64,000 nt of DNA, taken from positions 62,001 through 126,000 of the forward strand of contig NZ_WTYK01000005.1 in the NCBI RefSeq assembly GCF_009828065.1. Direction: 5' to 3'. A model generated the notes under the pieces. That model saw nothing but the letters and a program-made list of their open reading frames with translations. It made no database searches and was not told where the DNA came from. A program made the translations under genes and the position numbers. This stretch comes from Croceibacterium soli (GTDB lineage: Bacteria > Pseudomonadota > Alphaproteobacteria > Sphingomonadales > Sphingomonadaceae). Every line of letters starts with the position of its first letter. The first letter of the stretch is position 1. Below are positions 1 through 8,784 of this stretch, one piece after another.

Positions 1-145
1 GGACGACGAGAGCGGCGCCTGCCGCGAGAATGAGAGTCTCGGTACCGGTGAGTTCATCCCCGGCGGAAAGCCGGCGCAGCGAGCCGTCGGCCCCCCTTGC
101 CCAGACTTCGCCGGTGACTTCGACAACGGTTCCAGTCGTACTCAT
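1..145 (-). CDS. N-terminus of a LapA-like giant RTX-type surface adhesin (partial)
   Basis: The first 48 codons of a minus-strand gene that runs out of the window. They read MSTTGTVVEVTGEVWARGAD and continue through a segment ending LRRLSAGDELTGTETLILAAGAALVV. This short beta-rich start resembles the N-terminal retention module of LapA-type biofilm adhesins, which jams in the TolC pore and keeps the adhesin on the cell surface. The gene lies immediately downstream of the HlyD, ABC and TolC genes on the same strand, the expected place for the type I secretion substrate. The body of the protein (repeats, RTX motifs, C-terminal secretion signal) lies outside the window, so the size and ligand are unknown. 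The family call rests on the module plus context. Confidence 0.7.
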   Translation of the reverse strand, partial: MSTTGTVVEVTGEVWARGADGSLRRLSAGDELTGTETLILAAGAALVV

Positions 146-196
146 GCCCGCTCCCCAACAATCAGATCCGTCGTCGCCGCGTGCTGACGCAGCCGG

Positions 197-1645
197 CTAG
201 CGCTCGCTCAAGGCATTCTGCTTCGCTCTCAGAAGCGGCTTGAGCAGGTAGGAAAGAATGGTCCTCTTGCCGGTCAGGATATCGAGCTGGACGGTCATCC
301 CCGGGATCACCGAGAGACCCGGCTTGAATTGGTTGCCGGCCGTCTCTGCCCTGACGAGGTAGTAAGTGTTGCCCTTGTCGTCGGTGATGCTGTCCGGGCT
401 GATGTGGGTCAGCCTGGCGGGCATGCCGCCGTAGATCGAGAAATCGTATGCGGTGAACTTGACGACAGCTGGCAGCTCCGGCCGCAGGAAGGCGATGTCG
501 CGCGGCGAGACTTTGGCCTCGACCACCAGCCGGCCGTCGCTCGGCACGACTTCGACCACCGCATGGCCCGGCTGCACCACGCCGCCGATGGTGTTGAACA
601 GCACACGCTGCACCACGCCCGTGACCGGAGAGCGGATTTCCGAGTACTTCACCCGGTCGGCCAGGCCGCTGACGTTCTGACCCAGGCTGTTCAGCTCGGC
701 GGTCGCCGCGGTGAGCTCTGCGCGCCACTCGTTCTTCGCCGTCAGTTCGACGTCGCGGATGCGCGTGGCGGCTTCCTGGATGCCCGACACGAGCTGGGCG
801 CGCCGCGCCCGCGCCTGCTGGCGCTCGCCCTGCGCGTTGGAGACTTCGCGCTGCAGCCGCAGGACATCCATCTCGGAGACCGCGCCGGAGGCCAACAGCG
901 GCCGGGTGATGGAGAGCTCTTCCTGGGCCATCTGGTAGGAGCGGTCGGCCGTGCGCAGGGCGGCTTCGACCTCGCCCAGTTCGTCGCGCCGCTGGGCGAG
1001 CTGCTGGCGCGCCATGAGGAGCCGCTCGTCGAGCTGCTTGCGGCTCTCGAAGAAGAACTGGCGCTCCTGCGCCAGGATCAGCGCCGCTTCGCTGCCCTGC
1101 CCGGCCCCGGCGCCGTCCGGCTCTTGCGGTTCGTAAAGGCTGCCGTTGACCAGTGCGTTCAGCCGGTCGATCTTGGCGCTCAGGGCGAAGGCCTTGGCGC
1201 TCCCTTCGCGCAAGTTCGCGACGAAGCGCGTGGGGTCGATCCGCACGAGGGTCTGGCCCTGCTTTACGCTCTGCCCCTCCTTGACGAAGATCTCTTCCAC
1301 AACCCCGCCGTCGACCGACTGTACGACCTGCAACTGGCGCGAGGGGATGACTTTGCCTTCCCCGCGGGTGACCTCATCGATGGGAGCGAATGCCGCCCAC
1401 AGCAGCAGCACGGCGAAGATCGCCACGATCGCGTAGAGCATGCCGCGCGCGCGGAGCATCTGCTGCCGGTCGATGGCGTGGCTTGCCCCCGCTTGCCAGT
1501 CGCGCAGATCGCGCGGCTCACTGCTGGAGAACAACTGCAACACCTTGTCGAGCCACCCGCCCTTGGTCGCCTGGCCGGTAACCCGGTCCAGCCAGTCGAA
1601 CAGGCGCTGCTCGATAGAACGGTCGTATTCCGTTTGCGTGGTCAT
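197..1645 (-). CDS. HlyD/LapC-family membrane fusion protein of a type I secretion system
   Basis: A 482-residue periplasmic adaptor linking the inner-membrane ABC exporter to the TolC-like pore. After a cytoplasmic N-terminus of about 65 residues there is one transmembrane helix (about residues 68-86, AIVAIFAVLLLWAAFAPID). A biotinyl-lipoyl-like half motif (GEGKVIPSRQLQVVQS) follows, then long coiled-coil segments rich in Arg/Glu/Gln (about 180-310), then the second half of the lipoyl domain and a beta-barrel domain (VTGVVQRVLFNTIGGVVQPG). The length is normal for type I secretion HlyD proteins. Its ATG overlaps the stop codon of the upstream ABC gene, indicating translational coupling. The adhesin gene begins about 50 bp downstream. 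Confidence 0.93.
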   Translation of the reverse strand: MTTQTEYDRSIEQRLFDWLDRVTGQATKGGWLDKVLQLFSSSEPRDLRDWQAGASHAIDRQQMLRARGMLYAIVAIFAVLLLWAAFAPIDEVTRGEGKVIPSRQLQVVQSVDGGVVEEIFVKEGQSVKQGQTLVRIDPTRFVANLREGSAKAFALSAKIDRLNALVNGSLYEPQEPDGAGAGQGSEAALILAQERQFFFESRKQLDERLLMARQQLAQRRDELGEVEAALRTADRSYQMAQEELSITRPLLASGAVSEMDVLRLQREVSNAQGERQQARARRAQLVSGIQEAATRIRDVELTAKNEWRAELTAATAELNSLGQNVSGLADRVKYSEIRSPVTGVVQRVLFNTIGGVVQPGHAVVEVVPSDGRLVVEAKVSPRDIAFLRPELPAVVKFTAYDFSIYGGMPARLTHISPDSITDDKGNTYYLVRAETAGNQFKPGLSVIPGMTVQLDILTGKRTILSYLLKPLLRAKQNALSER

Positions 1646-3780
1646 ACTGCCACCTTCTGGATCTGGCCGCTGTTCAGCATGTCGAGGACCGCCGCCTTCG
1701 GGCCGTCTGCAACGACCTTCCCGTCCTCGAGGACGATCAGCCGGTTCACCAGTTCGAGCATGGCCGGCTTGTGCGTGATCAGCAGCATCGTGCGGCCCGC
1801 GGCATAGTCGGCCAGGGCCTTGGTCACATGCGCTTCCAGGCGCCCGTCCATCGCGCTGGTCGGCTCGTCCAGGACCAGGACGTTGGCGTTCATCGCCACA
1901 GCGCGGGCGATGGCGACGGCCTGCCGCTGCCCCCCGGACAACCGGTTGCCGCCTTCGCCGACCGGCATCTGCAAGCCTTCGGCATTGGCGCCGAGCATCG
2001 GCCCGAGGCCGGCGACTTCCAGCGCTGTAGAGAGGTTCTGCGAGCGATCGTCACGCGGCGCGCCGAGCATGATGTTCTCGAGCACGCTGCCGTTGAGGAG
2101 CACGGGTTCCTGCGGGACGAACCCGATCCGCCGGCGCAGTTCGTCCGGATCGATCTGTCCGGTATGGACGCCGTCGATCATGACGATCCCGTCGCCCGGC
2201 TGGTAGAGGCCCAGGAGGAGCTTGCCGACGGTGCTCTTGCCCGATCCGACGCGGCCGACGATCCCCACCCTTTCGCCGGCGCGAACATGGAAGCTGACGC
2301 CCTTGAGCGCATCCGCCTGAGCGCCGGGATAGGCGAAGACGACGTTGCGGAAGGCGATGTCGCCGGTGATGCTCGGGCGGCTGATCCAGGCCTTGCCGGC
2401 TGGCCGTTCCTGGGGCTGTCCAACGGTCTCGTCCAGCTGCGCGAGCGAGGTCCGCGCCTGGTAGAACGAGGTCATCAGCGAGGCGGTCTGCGCGATCGGC
2501 GCCATCGCGCGGGACGAGAGCATGTAGGCGGCGATCATCCCGCCCTGGCTGATCTCCCCATTGATCACGAGATACACGCCGACGATGATCAGGACCCCGC
2601 CGACGATCTGCTGGATCAGCGCGGTAACTGTGCCGACCGAGCCGCCCAGCAGGCGCTGCCTGGCGACTTGCGCGGAAAGGTACTCGGTCGCGTCCTCCCA
2701 GGCCTTCTGCACCCGGCCGGTGGCGCCGAAGGCCTTGAGCGTCTCCAGCGCGAACAGCCCTTCGACCAGCGCGGAGTTGCGCTGCGCGCTGGCGCCGCTG
2801 ACGTCGTCCGATATCTTGCTGAGCCGCGCCGCCACCGACAGCGCGTAGAGCAGGGCGATCGCCGTTCCGACGATCAGCGGCAGCGCCAGCCAGAAGGAGA
2901 TCAGGCCGATGATCAGGGCGAACAGGAGGAAGAACGGCAGGTCGATCAGCGTGAGCACGGTCATCGAGCCGGTGAAGCCGCGTACCGCCTCGAACGACTG
3001 GATGCTGTTGGCGTAGCTGCCCACCGAAGCCGGCCGCTGCTCCAGCCGCATGCCGAGCACACGCTCCATGATGCGGGCCGAGAGCTGGGTGTCCGCCCGG
3101 GCGGCGGCCGCGTCCACGAACCAGCTGCGCATGTGGCGCAGCGCCATGTCGCCGATCAGCACGATCAGGATGCCGGCGGCCAGCACCCACAGCGTGTCGG
3201 TCGCCTGGTTCGGGACCACCCGGTCGTACACGTTCATCACGAACAGCGGCATCGCCATGGCGAACAAGTTGACGAACAGGGCCGCCAGCATCACGTCGCG
3301 GTAGATCCGCCGGTTCCCCTTGATGACGTCCCAGAACCAGTGCCCTATGGGCTCGGGCTGCTTGCCGGCGTGCGCATCGGCGCGGAACGTCGGCCGGCAG
3401 AAGATCGCCTGCCCGAGATATCGCTGCTCGAGGTGCGCCAGGGGAATGTGGACCCGGCGATCGGCCGCGCCGAGTTCCGGGAACGCGACCGCGGCGGTCC
3501 CCGCATCCTGATCGATCGCATAGAGCACGCAGGCGTGCTCGTTCTTCAGCAGCAGGACGGCGGGCAGCAAAGCGGCGTTGAGTTCGCCGATGGGTGCGCC
3601 GACCACGCGAGCGGCGAAGCCGATGCGCTCGGCCGCGCGGGCGAACAGCGCCGGGGTCAGGGAGCCATCCAGCGGAAGGCCCGCGACAAGCGCGTCGCGC
3701 GTGGTCGCGGTCCCGTGCTCGGCCGCCAGCAGCAGCAGGCAATCGGCCAAATCGTCTCTTTGGTGGCGCTCCATCAACAT
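1642..3780 (-). CDS. Type I secretion ABC transporter, LapB/LssB-like, with N-terminal C39-like domain
   Basis: A 712-residue permease/ATPase that exports the adhesin. Residues 1-125 form a C39 peptidase-like domain. The usual catalytic Cys-Gly is DCLLLLAAEHG here, so proteolytic activity is doubtful; this is typical of LapB-type exporters, which do not process a leader. About residues 150-440 carry the transmembrane domain (helices around 160-185, 198-212, 275-310 and 385-408). The nucleotide-binding domain has Walker A GRVGSGKST (about 509-517), signature LSGGQRQ (about 614) and Walker B VLVLDEPTS. It sits 49 bp after the TolC-like gene and overlaps the HlyD gene by 4 bp, forming one operon. 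Confidence 0.94.
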   Translation of the reverse strand: MLMERHQRDDLADCLLLLAAEHGTATTRDALVAGLPLDGSLTPALFARAAERIGFAARVVGAPIGELNAALLPAVLLLKNEHACVLYAIDQDAGTAAVAFPELGAADRRVHIPLAHLEQRYLGQAIFCRPTFRADAHAGKQPEPIGHWFWDVIKGNRRIYRDVMLAALFVNLFAMAMPLFVMNVYDRVVPNQATDTLWVLAAGILIVLIGDMALRHMRSWFVDAAAARADTQLSARIMERVLGMRLEQRPASVGSYANSIQSFEAVRGFTGSMTVLTLIDLPFFLLFALIIGLISFWLALPLIVGTAIALLYALSVAARLSKISDDVSGASAQRNSALVEGLFALETLKAFGATGRVQKAWEDATEYLSAQVARQRLLGGSVGTVTALIQQIVGGVLIIVGVYLVINGEISQGGMIAAYMLSSRAMAPIAQTASLMTSFYQARTSLAQLDETVGQPQERPAGKAWISRPSITGDIAFRNVVFAYPGAQADALKGVSFHVRAGERVGIVGRVGSGKSTVGKLLLGLYQPGDGIVMIDGVHTGQIDPDELRRRIGFVPQEPVLLNGSVLENIMLGAPRDDRSQNLSTALEVAGLGPMLGANAEGLQMPVGEGGNRLSGGQRQAVAIARAVAMNANVLVLDEPTSAMDGRLEAHVTKALADYAAGRTMLLITHKPAMLELVNRLIVLEDGKVVADGPKAAVLDMLNSGQIQKVAV

Positions 3781-3829
3781 GCTTTCACCCTCTCGAAACG
3801 GATGCGCAGGCGCACTCTCTCGGGACCGC

Positions 3830-5374
3830 TCAGCCCGAAGTACCGATCCAACCGCCGCAATCGATCGCTTCCGGCGGCTGGGCGTCGTCGTCGAATTCGC
3901 TGATGGCCGGCATCCCGGCCCGCGACTGGCCCATCACGTCGAGCAGGATCCCCATCGCGTGCAGGGTCCGGTAATAGGCCTTGGTCAGCTCGTGCCGCGC
4001 CTGGGCCGACGAACGCTCCGCCTGGAACGCCTCGTTCTTGGCATCCAGCACGTCGAGCAGGGTGCGGCGGCCGATGTAGAACTGCTGTTCGTAAGCCGCC
4101 GCGACGCTTGCCGAGCCGACCCGGTGCGCTTCCAGCGCGGCCAGCTTGGCCTTCAGGTTGGCGATGTCGTTCCAGGCGATCGAGGCGGTCTGGCGCAAGT
4201 CCACGCAGGCCTTGGCGAGCAGCTCCTCGCTCTGGTTGCGGCGCCGCTCCGCCGCATCGGTCCGCGCCCGGTCTGCGCCGCCGCGGAACAGGTTCATCGT
4301 CAGGTTCACCCCGACGAAGCTCTCCTCCCCCCGCCCGCGCGGATCGAATTCGGAATCGAAGCTGCTGGTGTTGCGGTAAGTCCCCGTGCGCGCGGCAAGC
4401 GAGACTTTCGGGTAAAAGGCGGCCTTGCTCTCCTGCACCGCTGCCTTCGCCGCCTCGACGGTCGAGGCCGCGGCATAAAGGCTCGGGTGGTTGCGGACCG
4501 CCGAGCCGATGACCGCCTCGAAGCTCTCCGGCACCCGATCGGAGGCAACGGCGAAATCCTGCAGCGTTTCGCCGGGAGCGCTGCCCACTACCCGGCGGAA
4601 GCGCGCGCTGACATCGTGCAGGTTGGCCTGCTCGGTCAGCATGTTGGCTTCGGCCAGAGCGAGGCGGCCGGAAGCCTGCTGCAGGTCCGCCCGGTTGCTG
4701 ACACCGGAATCGGTCCGCTGTTCGATGAGCGCAAGGACGCTCCTGTGAGTCTCGCGGTTCTGCTCCGCCAGGCGCAAGGTTTCGCGGTACTGGCGCACGT
4801 CCTCGTAAGCCAGGATCGCGTCCAGCGCCTTGGTCTGCGTCTCGTCCAGGAGTTCGTAGTATCGGGCGAGGCGGAACTGGTCCGCTTCCTCAAGCTGGCT
4901 GCGGACCAGGAAGCCGTCGAACAGCATTTGCGTAATCGACAGTTCGGCGTGGTCGCGCGTGAACCACCCGCGGTCGTCGAATTCGCGGCTCGCCTTGCCG
5001 AACTCTCCGCTGATGTCGACGGAGGGAAGATAGCCGCCCTTTACCGCTCGCCGGTCGTCCCCCGCCGCCAGGAAAGCTTCCCACCGGGCCTGGACTTCGG
5101 GCTGCGTGTTGATGGCCGCTTCGACCGCTTGCGCGACATTCGAAACCGGGGGCACGGCGGTCTGCACGTCCTGCGCCGCCGCGGCTCCGGCCCATGCGAA
5201 GCAGGACGCCAGGGCGGCAGCCCGCGCAGCTTTGACGAAGCGGCGTCGCGCCCTGCCCGATAGATGAGATGACGAGTACAACGAACCGACCCCCAACGCT
5301 TTGCACACGTGCTTCACCAGGCGCACCCTCCCCCCTTGATCGACACGGCGCACCGGTCCGATGCGGAACGGCAC
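3830..5374 (-). CDS. TolC/LapE-family outer-membrane efflux protein
   Basis: The outer-membrane channel of the type I secretion system. A positively charged N-terminus is followed by a hydrophobic signal sequence (AARAAALASCFAWAGAAAAQ). Then come two repeats of the TolC fold, rich in Ala/Gln/Glu helices with strand motifs such as GGYLPSVDISGEFG and AAFYPKVSLAARTG. With the ATG used here it has 514 residues, but the first 20 or so codons look untypical; a GTG at about 5317 would give a more normal signal peptide, so the start is uncertain. It is the first gene of the tolC-ABC-hlyD-adhesin operon, and the long AT-richer stretch upstream presumably holds the promoter. Confidence 0.9.
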   Translation of the reverse strand: MPFRIGPVRRVDQGGRVRLVKHVCKALGVGSLYSSSHLSGRARRRFVKAARAAALASCFAWAGAAAAQDVQTAVPPVSNVAQAVEAAINTQPEVQARWEAFLAAGDDRRAVKGGYLPSVDISGEFGKASREFDDRGWFTRDHAELSITQMLFDGFLVRSQLEEADQFRLARYYELLDETQTKALDAILAYEDVRQYRETLRLAEQNRETHRSVLALIEQRTDSGVSNRADLQQASGRLALAEANMLTEQANLHDVSARFRRVVGSAPGETLQDFAVASDRVPESFEAVIGSAVRNHPSLYAAASTVEAAKAAVQESKAAFYPKVSLAARTGTYRNTSSFDSEFDPRGRGEESFVGVNLTMNLFRGGADRARTDAAERRRNQSEELLAKACVDLRQTASIAWNDIANLKAKLAALEAHRVGSASVAAAYEQQFYIGRRTLLDVLDAKNEAFQAERSSAQARHELTKAYYRTLHAMGILLDVMGQSRAGMPAISEFDDDAQPPEAIDCGGWIGTSG

Positions 5375-6240
5375 GCAACAGCGACGCTGACGCTCTCTTG
5401 CTGGACAGTCCGGAAGTCACGGACCCGAACCGTTGGAATTTGCGGGATCATGAACCCGCCGAGACCCTTCCCGAATGCGAGAACCCTTCTCCGGCAGACA
5501 GATGCCCCGATAATGCTTTATCGTCCATTGCGGGATTGTTAAATATTGTTAAATGGCCGACCGATCAGTCGCACATTCATTAACTATACTAGGCGAGTTA
5601 TGCCTTTGCTGAGACACACCGGCGAAGATTAACTTCGAATATTAACGTTCGCCCGTGAAGTACACCTACGCCATCTTCCGCAGCATGCCCTCAGCTTCGG
5701 ATAGTTGCGCTTGCCGCCCGGAATACTCTCGATTCAGGTACGCAGGCGGACGCCGGCGAGCGGAAATGCAGGGTGCCGGCCGGGCCTCTTCCACCGCCTG
5801 GCCCGCAGGCGCTCCTCGTACTGCACGACATGCGCGAGAGGGGCGCCGAAGAAGAACATCTGTTCGGACGCGGCCATCGTGCGCGACTGTACTCTCAACG
5901 CTCCACCGGAACCGAGTTGCCGTTCCGCCGCGAACAGGTGCCGCCCGCATCGAATGACATGATCCGGCGCCACGGCAATATCGAGCCGGCTTTCGCCAGA
6001 GCTGATCGATGAGATGGGCCACTGCATGCGCCGACCTATATTCCACGGCCTGCGGACGTCTACCTTTTCGGAGGCGATTCACTCTTAATTTGCAATGTTT
6101 TGCATTGCTACAGGAGGAAGTACTTCCAACAAGGGCCGGCACTACACCCGGCCGACAATGGCACCCCGCGGCAGGGACGCCGCTGTGGCAATACCGGACG
6201 CTTCGCTCTAAGTGCGCGGCACACGCTCCGGGGAAGACAC
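5375..6240. other. Long gene-poor region upstream of the secretion operon; possible decayed minus-strand gene
   Basis: About 860 bp without a convincing intact gene. The part next to the secretion operon (about 5510-5650) is clearly AT-richer than its surroundings and carries several TTAA tetramers, including TTAAATATTGTTAA and two TTAAC boxes 13 bp apart (around 5629-5646). These resemble, but do not match exactly, the TTAA-N7-TTAA sites bound by CtrA in Alphaproteobacteria. Between about 5666 and 6027 on the minus strand, two adjacent frames each look coding-like over part of their length (for example APDHVIRCGRHLFAAERQL and, further on in another frame, YLNREYSGRQAQLSEAEGM). This would fit a frameshifted remnant but is not secure. 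Confidence 0.3.
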
Positions 6241-6579
6241 ATGGCACGCAAGCATCCGAAACACGGACCCTACGAGGACCTGCCGAGCGAGGAGGAGACG
6301 CCGGAGGCAGCGGTGCCCTGCTGGCTTTGCAGCCGTCCGACGGGGAAGACCATCGTCTGGCATCACCCCGTGCCGAAGAGCCGGGGCGGCCGCGACGTCG
6401 TGCCCATGCATCCTATCTGCCAGCAGACCCTGATCGCCAACTTCACCAATTCCGAACTGCAGCGCCACGCGACCGACGTGGAGGCGCTCCTGGCCAATCC
6501 CAACGTCCGCAAGTTCGTCGACTGGGTGGCCAAGAAGGACCCCGACTTCACCGCCACTATCACGAAGAAGCAGCGCTGA
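6241..6579 (+). CDS. HNH-type small protein (putative HNH endonuclease-like)
   Basis: A 112-residue protein with a zinc-binding pair CWLC (about residues 27-30), the sequence WHHPVPKSRGG (about 41-51) and HPICQQ (about 57-62). This is the arrangement of a compact HNH/treble-clef nuclease fold, with the double His as the catalytic part and Cys/His metal ligands. The C-terminus is helical and ends in a basic tail. The ATG at the frame start is used because the motifs begin soon after it. It stands alone, with no methylase or phage genes nearby, so it is more likely a housekeeping or repair HNH protein than a restriction enzyme. The substrate is unknown. Confidence 0.72.
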   Translation: MARKHPKHGPYEDLPSEEETPEAAVPCWLCSRPTGKTIVWHHPVPKSRGGRDVVPMHPICQQTLIANFTNSELQRHATDVEALLANPNVRKFVDWVAKKDPDFTATITKKQR

Positions 6580-6809
6580 GCGGGCGGGCAGGCGCGAGCT
6601 CTAGCCGACAAGCGGCGGAAGCAGCGTTGCTCGCTGCGTGTGTCTCGCGCCGGAGAAGCACAGCTGAAGTTCGCTTTGCCGCTCGGTACCGCCCATTGCG
6701 GACGAGCCGGAGCGGTGGCAGTATCGGCATAACTGCCCGGGGGTGATTTACGGCGAACGGTCGCCAATCTCGTGCGAGCCGCGGCGCGGCCGCCTATCTC
6801 GTCCTGCCG

Positions 6810-7490
6810 TTGCTCATGGTCGGCGCGGCACTCGTGGGCTTCTGGCCACAGTACTATGGACCCTTGCTGCGCGGCGATGCCCTGGAAGGGGTTTCCGCGC
6901 ATCCGCTGGTTCACCTCCATTCCTCGCTTTTCCTGCTCTGGCTGTGCGTGATCTTCGGACAGGCTCTGCTCGTCCGTTTGGGGCACGTCCGCTTCCACCG
7001 CAGGATCGGCGGCTGGCTCGCTGGCCTGGGCTATTGCGCTGCCGCCGTCGGCCTCTTCAGCGGCCTGGCCCTCGCGGCAGCGCGAGTAGAGCGCGGCGAC
7101 AGCATCGAGAGCGCAGCCACCTTTGTTGCCGCCCCATTGCTCGACATGGTCATGTTCGTGACGTTTCTCACGGGCGCGGTGCTCTACCGGCGGCGCCCCG
7201 AGATCCACAAAAGGCTGGTCCTGTTCACCGGCTACAGCTTCGCGTTCATCGGGCTGATCCGCTATCTCGCGCGGGTACCCGGCGTGATGGAGCAGTTGTG
7301 GCTGGCTACGATACTGCTGATGCTGCCGATCGCGATGTGCATGGCCTGGGAGCGGTTGCGGACGGGGCGGATCCACGCCGTCTGGTGGTACGGCTCAGCC
7401 ATATTCTTCTCCCGCCTTATGCTCGAGCTGCTCACGACTCTGCCATGGTGGCAGCCGATTGGACGTGCCCTGATTGCACCCTTCCTGTAG
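6810..7490 (+). CDS. Multi-pass membrane protein of unknown function
   Basis: About 226 residues with some seven hydrophobic segments. A short His-rich stretch between the first two helices reads HPLVHLHSS, and HVRFHRRIGGW follows. The His pairs at membrane boundaries suggest haem or metal ligands, but no named family can be assigned with certainty. The start is unclear: the frame is open from about 6747, no ATG lies before the first helix, and the first possible starts are a TTG at 6810 and an ATG at 6816, both inside the first hydrophobic stretch. A non-ATG start or a short N-terminus is therefore possible. Confidence 0.6.
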   Translation: MLMVGAALVGFWPQYYGPLLRGDALEGVSAHPLVHLHSSLFLLWLCVIFGQALLVRLGHVRFHRRIGGWLAGLGYCAAAVGLFSGLALAAARVERGDSIESAATFVAAPLLDMVMFVTFLTGAVLYRRRPEIHKRLVLFTGYSFAFIGLIRYLARVPGVMEQLWLATILLMLPIAMCMAWERLRTGRIHAVWWYGSAIFFSRLMLELLTTLPWWQPIGRALIAPFL

Positions 7491-7579
7491 CTGCCTGCAG
7501 GCAAGTGCTCGCCTCGGTTCGTTGCCACTCCGCCGGAGGGCGCGATTGACTCGCCGGTAGCGGCACCGCACGCTGGGCC

Positions 7580-8191
7580 ATGTGCAATTTGTATCGCATG
7601 AGCGCCTCGACGGCGGAGGTCGCGAACCTTTTCGACGCAGTTGAGCGAGGCCAGACCAACGCTGGCCCCGAAGTCTACCCCGGCTACCCTGGCGTCGTCG
7701 TTGCGAGCGGCGAGGTGAGATCGATGACCTGGGGCTTTCCGCTGGTGCTGAAGGGCAAGAATGGGCAGCCGCTCAAGCCGAAACCTGTCAACAACACTCG
7801 GGCCGACAAGCTCGACAGCTTCATGTGGCGCTACAGCTTCCAGGAGCGCCGCTGCATCATTCCCGTCACCGAGTTCGCCGAGGCGGAGGGGGAAAAGGGC
7901 GCGAAGACGCGCACGTGGTTTGCGCTTCCCGACGAGCCGATCTTCGCCGTAGCCGGCATCTGGCGCGACACGCCCGAGTGGGGCCCGGCCTATTCGATGG
8001 TGATGACCGAAGCCTGCATCCATGTGGCCGATGTGCATGATCGCATGCCGGTCATCCTCCGCCGCGCGCACTGGCGCGACTGGCTGGAGGGCCCGCCCGA
8101 CCATGCCTCGCTGTTGTGCCGCCCTTATCCCGACCTCATGGTGCGCAAACGGACGAGCGAGCCGTGGGTGCGGAAGGGAGCTTCGGCCTGA
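7580..8191 (+). CDS. SOS response-associated peptidase family protein (SRAP/YedK/HMCES-like)
   Basis: A 203-residue SRAP-domain protein. The family forms a covalent thiazolidine link through Cys2 to abasic sites in single-stranded DNA and so protects them from cleavage. All key positions are visible: MCNLYRM at the start (Cys2 after Met removal), NNTRAD (the Asn/Arg DNA-binding loop, about residue 73), VTEFAEA (catalytic Glu) and HDRMPVIL (catalytic His, about residue 153). The ATG is fixed by the need for Cys at position 2. It is followed closely by a small conserved gene on the same strand. Confidence 0.94.
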   Translation: MCNLYRMSASTAEVANLFDAVERGQTNAGPEVYPGYPGVVVASGEVRSMTWGFPLVLKGKNGQPLKPKPVNNTRADKLDSFMWRYSFQERRCIIPVTEFAEAEGEKGAKTRTWFALPDEPIFAVAGIWRDTPEWGPAYSMVMTEACIHVADVHDRMPVILRRAHWRDWLEGPPDHASLLCRPYPDLMVRKRTSEPWVRKGASA

Positions 8192-8222
8192 CACGCAGCT
8201 CTCGCAAAGGCAGTGCCGGGCG

Positions 8223-8555
8223 ATGAGCGGATCTTCGAAGCCGGACACCACGCCGGACGGCCGATACATCGTCGTGCGCGGGCGCCTGTGGCGCGCTGCG
8301 AACCCGCTCCTGGACACTGCCGTCCGCGAAGGACTGGTACGAGAGCTGATGAGCGCGAGGCGAGCCGTGCGCGCAGCGCTGCGCACCGGAAACCGCGATG
8401 ACCTTTCCGCAGCACGGGCGCGCGTGCAAGCCGCAAAGGAGGGGCTTGGAGAGCGAGGCGAGCCCTGGTGGTCCGACGGGGCACCGGACTTCAACCGCCA
8501 CCTCGTCAAGAACACACCCTACGCTGAATGGTGGCAGACGAAGTCGGCCAAGTAG
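8223..8555 (+). CDS. Conserved small protein of unknown function (110 aa)
   Basis: It starts 31 bp after the SRAP gene on the same strand. It opens with GRYIVVRGRLWRAANPLL, continues through an Arg/Ala-rich helix and ends with WWSDGAPDFNRHLVKNTPYAEWW, a well-ordered sequence with many Trp/Asn/His residues that is unlikely to arise by chance. No signal peptide, membrane segment or recognised catalytic motif is seen. I know of similar hypothetical proteins in Proteobacteria but cannot name a function. Confidence 0.75.
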   Translation: MSGSSKPDTTPDGRYIVVRGRLWRAANPLLDTAVREGLVRELMSARRAVRAALRTGNRDDLSAARARVQAAKEGLGERGEPWWSDGAPDFNRHLVKNTPYAEWWQTKSAK

Positions 8556-8620
8556 TTCCTCACACAGCGGCTGAGCCCACGCCGCTCGCGCGGCGTTGTC
8601 AGAGACCGGTGCTGGGCAAG

Positions 8621-8711
8621 TGGCGGAGCGGGAGGGATTCGAACCCTCGATACGGGGTTACCGTATACACACTTTCCAGGCGTGCGCCTTCGACCACTCG
8701 GCCACCGCTCC
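8621..8711 (-). tRNA. tRNA-Ser (anticodon GGA)
   Basis: Read on the minus strand it folds as a class II tRNA. The acceptor stem GGAGCGG pairs with CCGCTCC, followed by the discriminator G and an encoded CCA. The D-arm contains TGGCCGAGTGGTCGAAGG, the anticodon loop CTGGAAAG carries GGA, the long variable arm characteristic of serine tRNA reads TACGGTAACCCCGTA, and the T-arm holds GGTTCGAATCC. The length of 91 nt including CCA fits serine tRNA. No integrase or attachment-site duplication is visible beside it. Confidence 0.96.
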
Positions 8712-8784
8712 GCATCCTGGGATGGCGCGCCCTAGCGGGGCGTGGGGGGTTTCGCAAGCCATGCGACGGTGGCAAACCGGATCG

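Noticed and set aside
329-1807. Long plus-strand frames antisense to the HlyD, ABC and TolC genes (also at 1771-3903 and 3578-5263)
   Set aside because: They mirror strongly conserved minus-strand genes, have no domain features, and arise from the high third-position GC of the real genes.
6241-6579. Restriction-modification or phage HNH system
   Set aside because: No methylase, specificity or phage gene adjoins it; a lone small HNH protein does not justify a defence call.
8621-8711. Integration site at tRNA-Ser
   Set aside because: There is no integrase, no second copy of the tRNA 3' end and no change in composition on either side.
8596-8784. N-terminal extension of the cyclophilin frame
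   Set aside because: The extension reads through the tRNA-Ser gene in antisense; the signal peptide begins at the later ATG.
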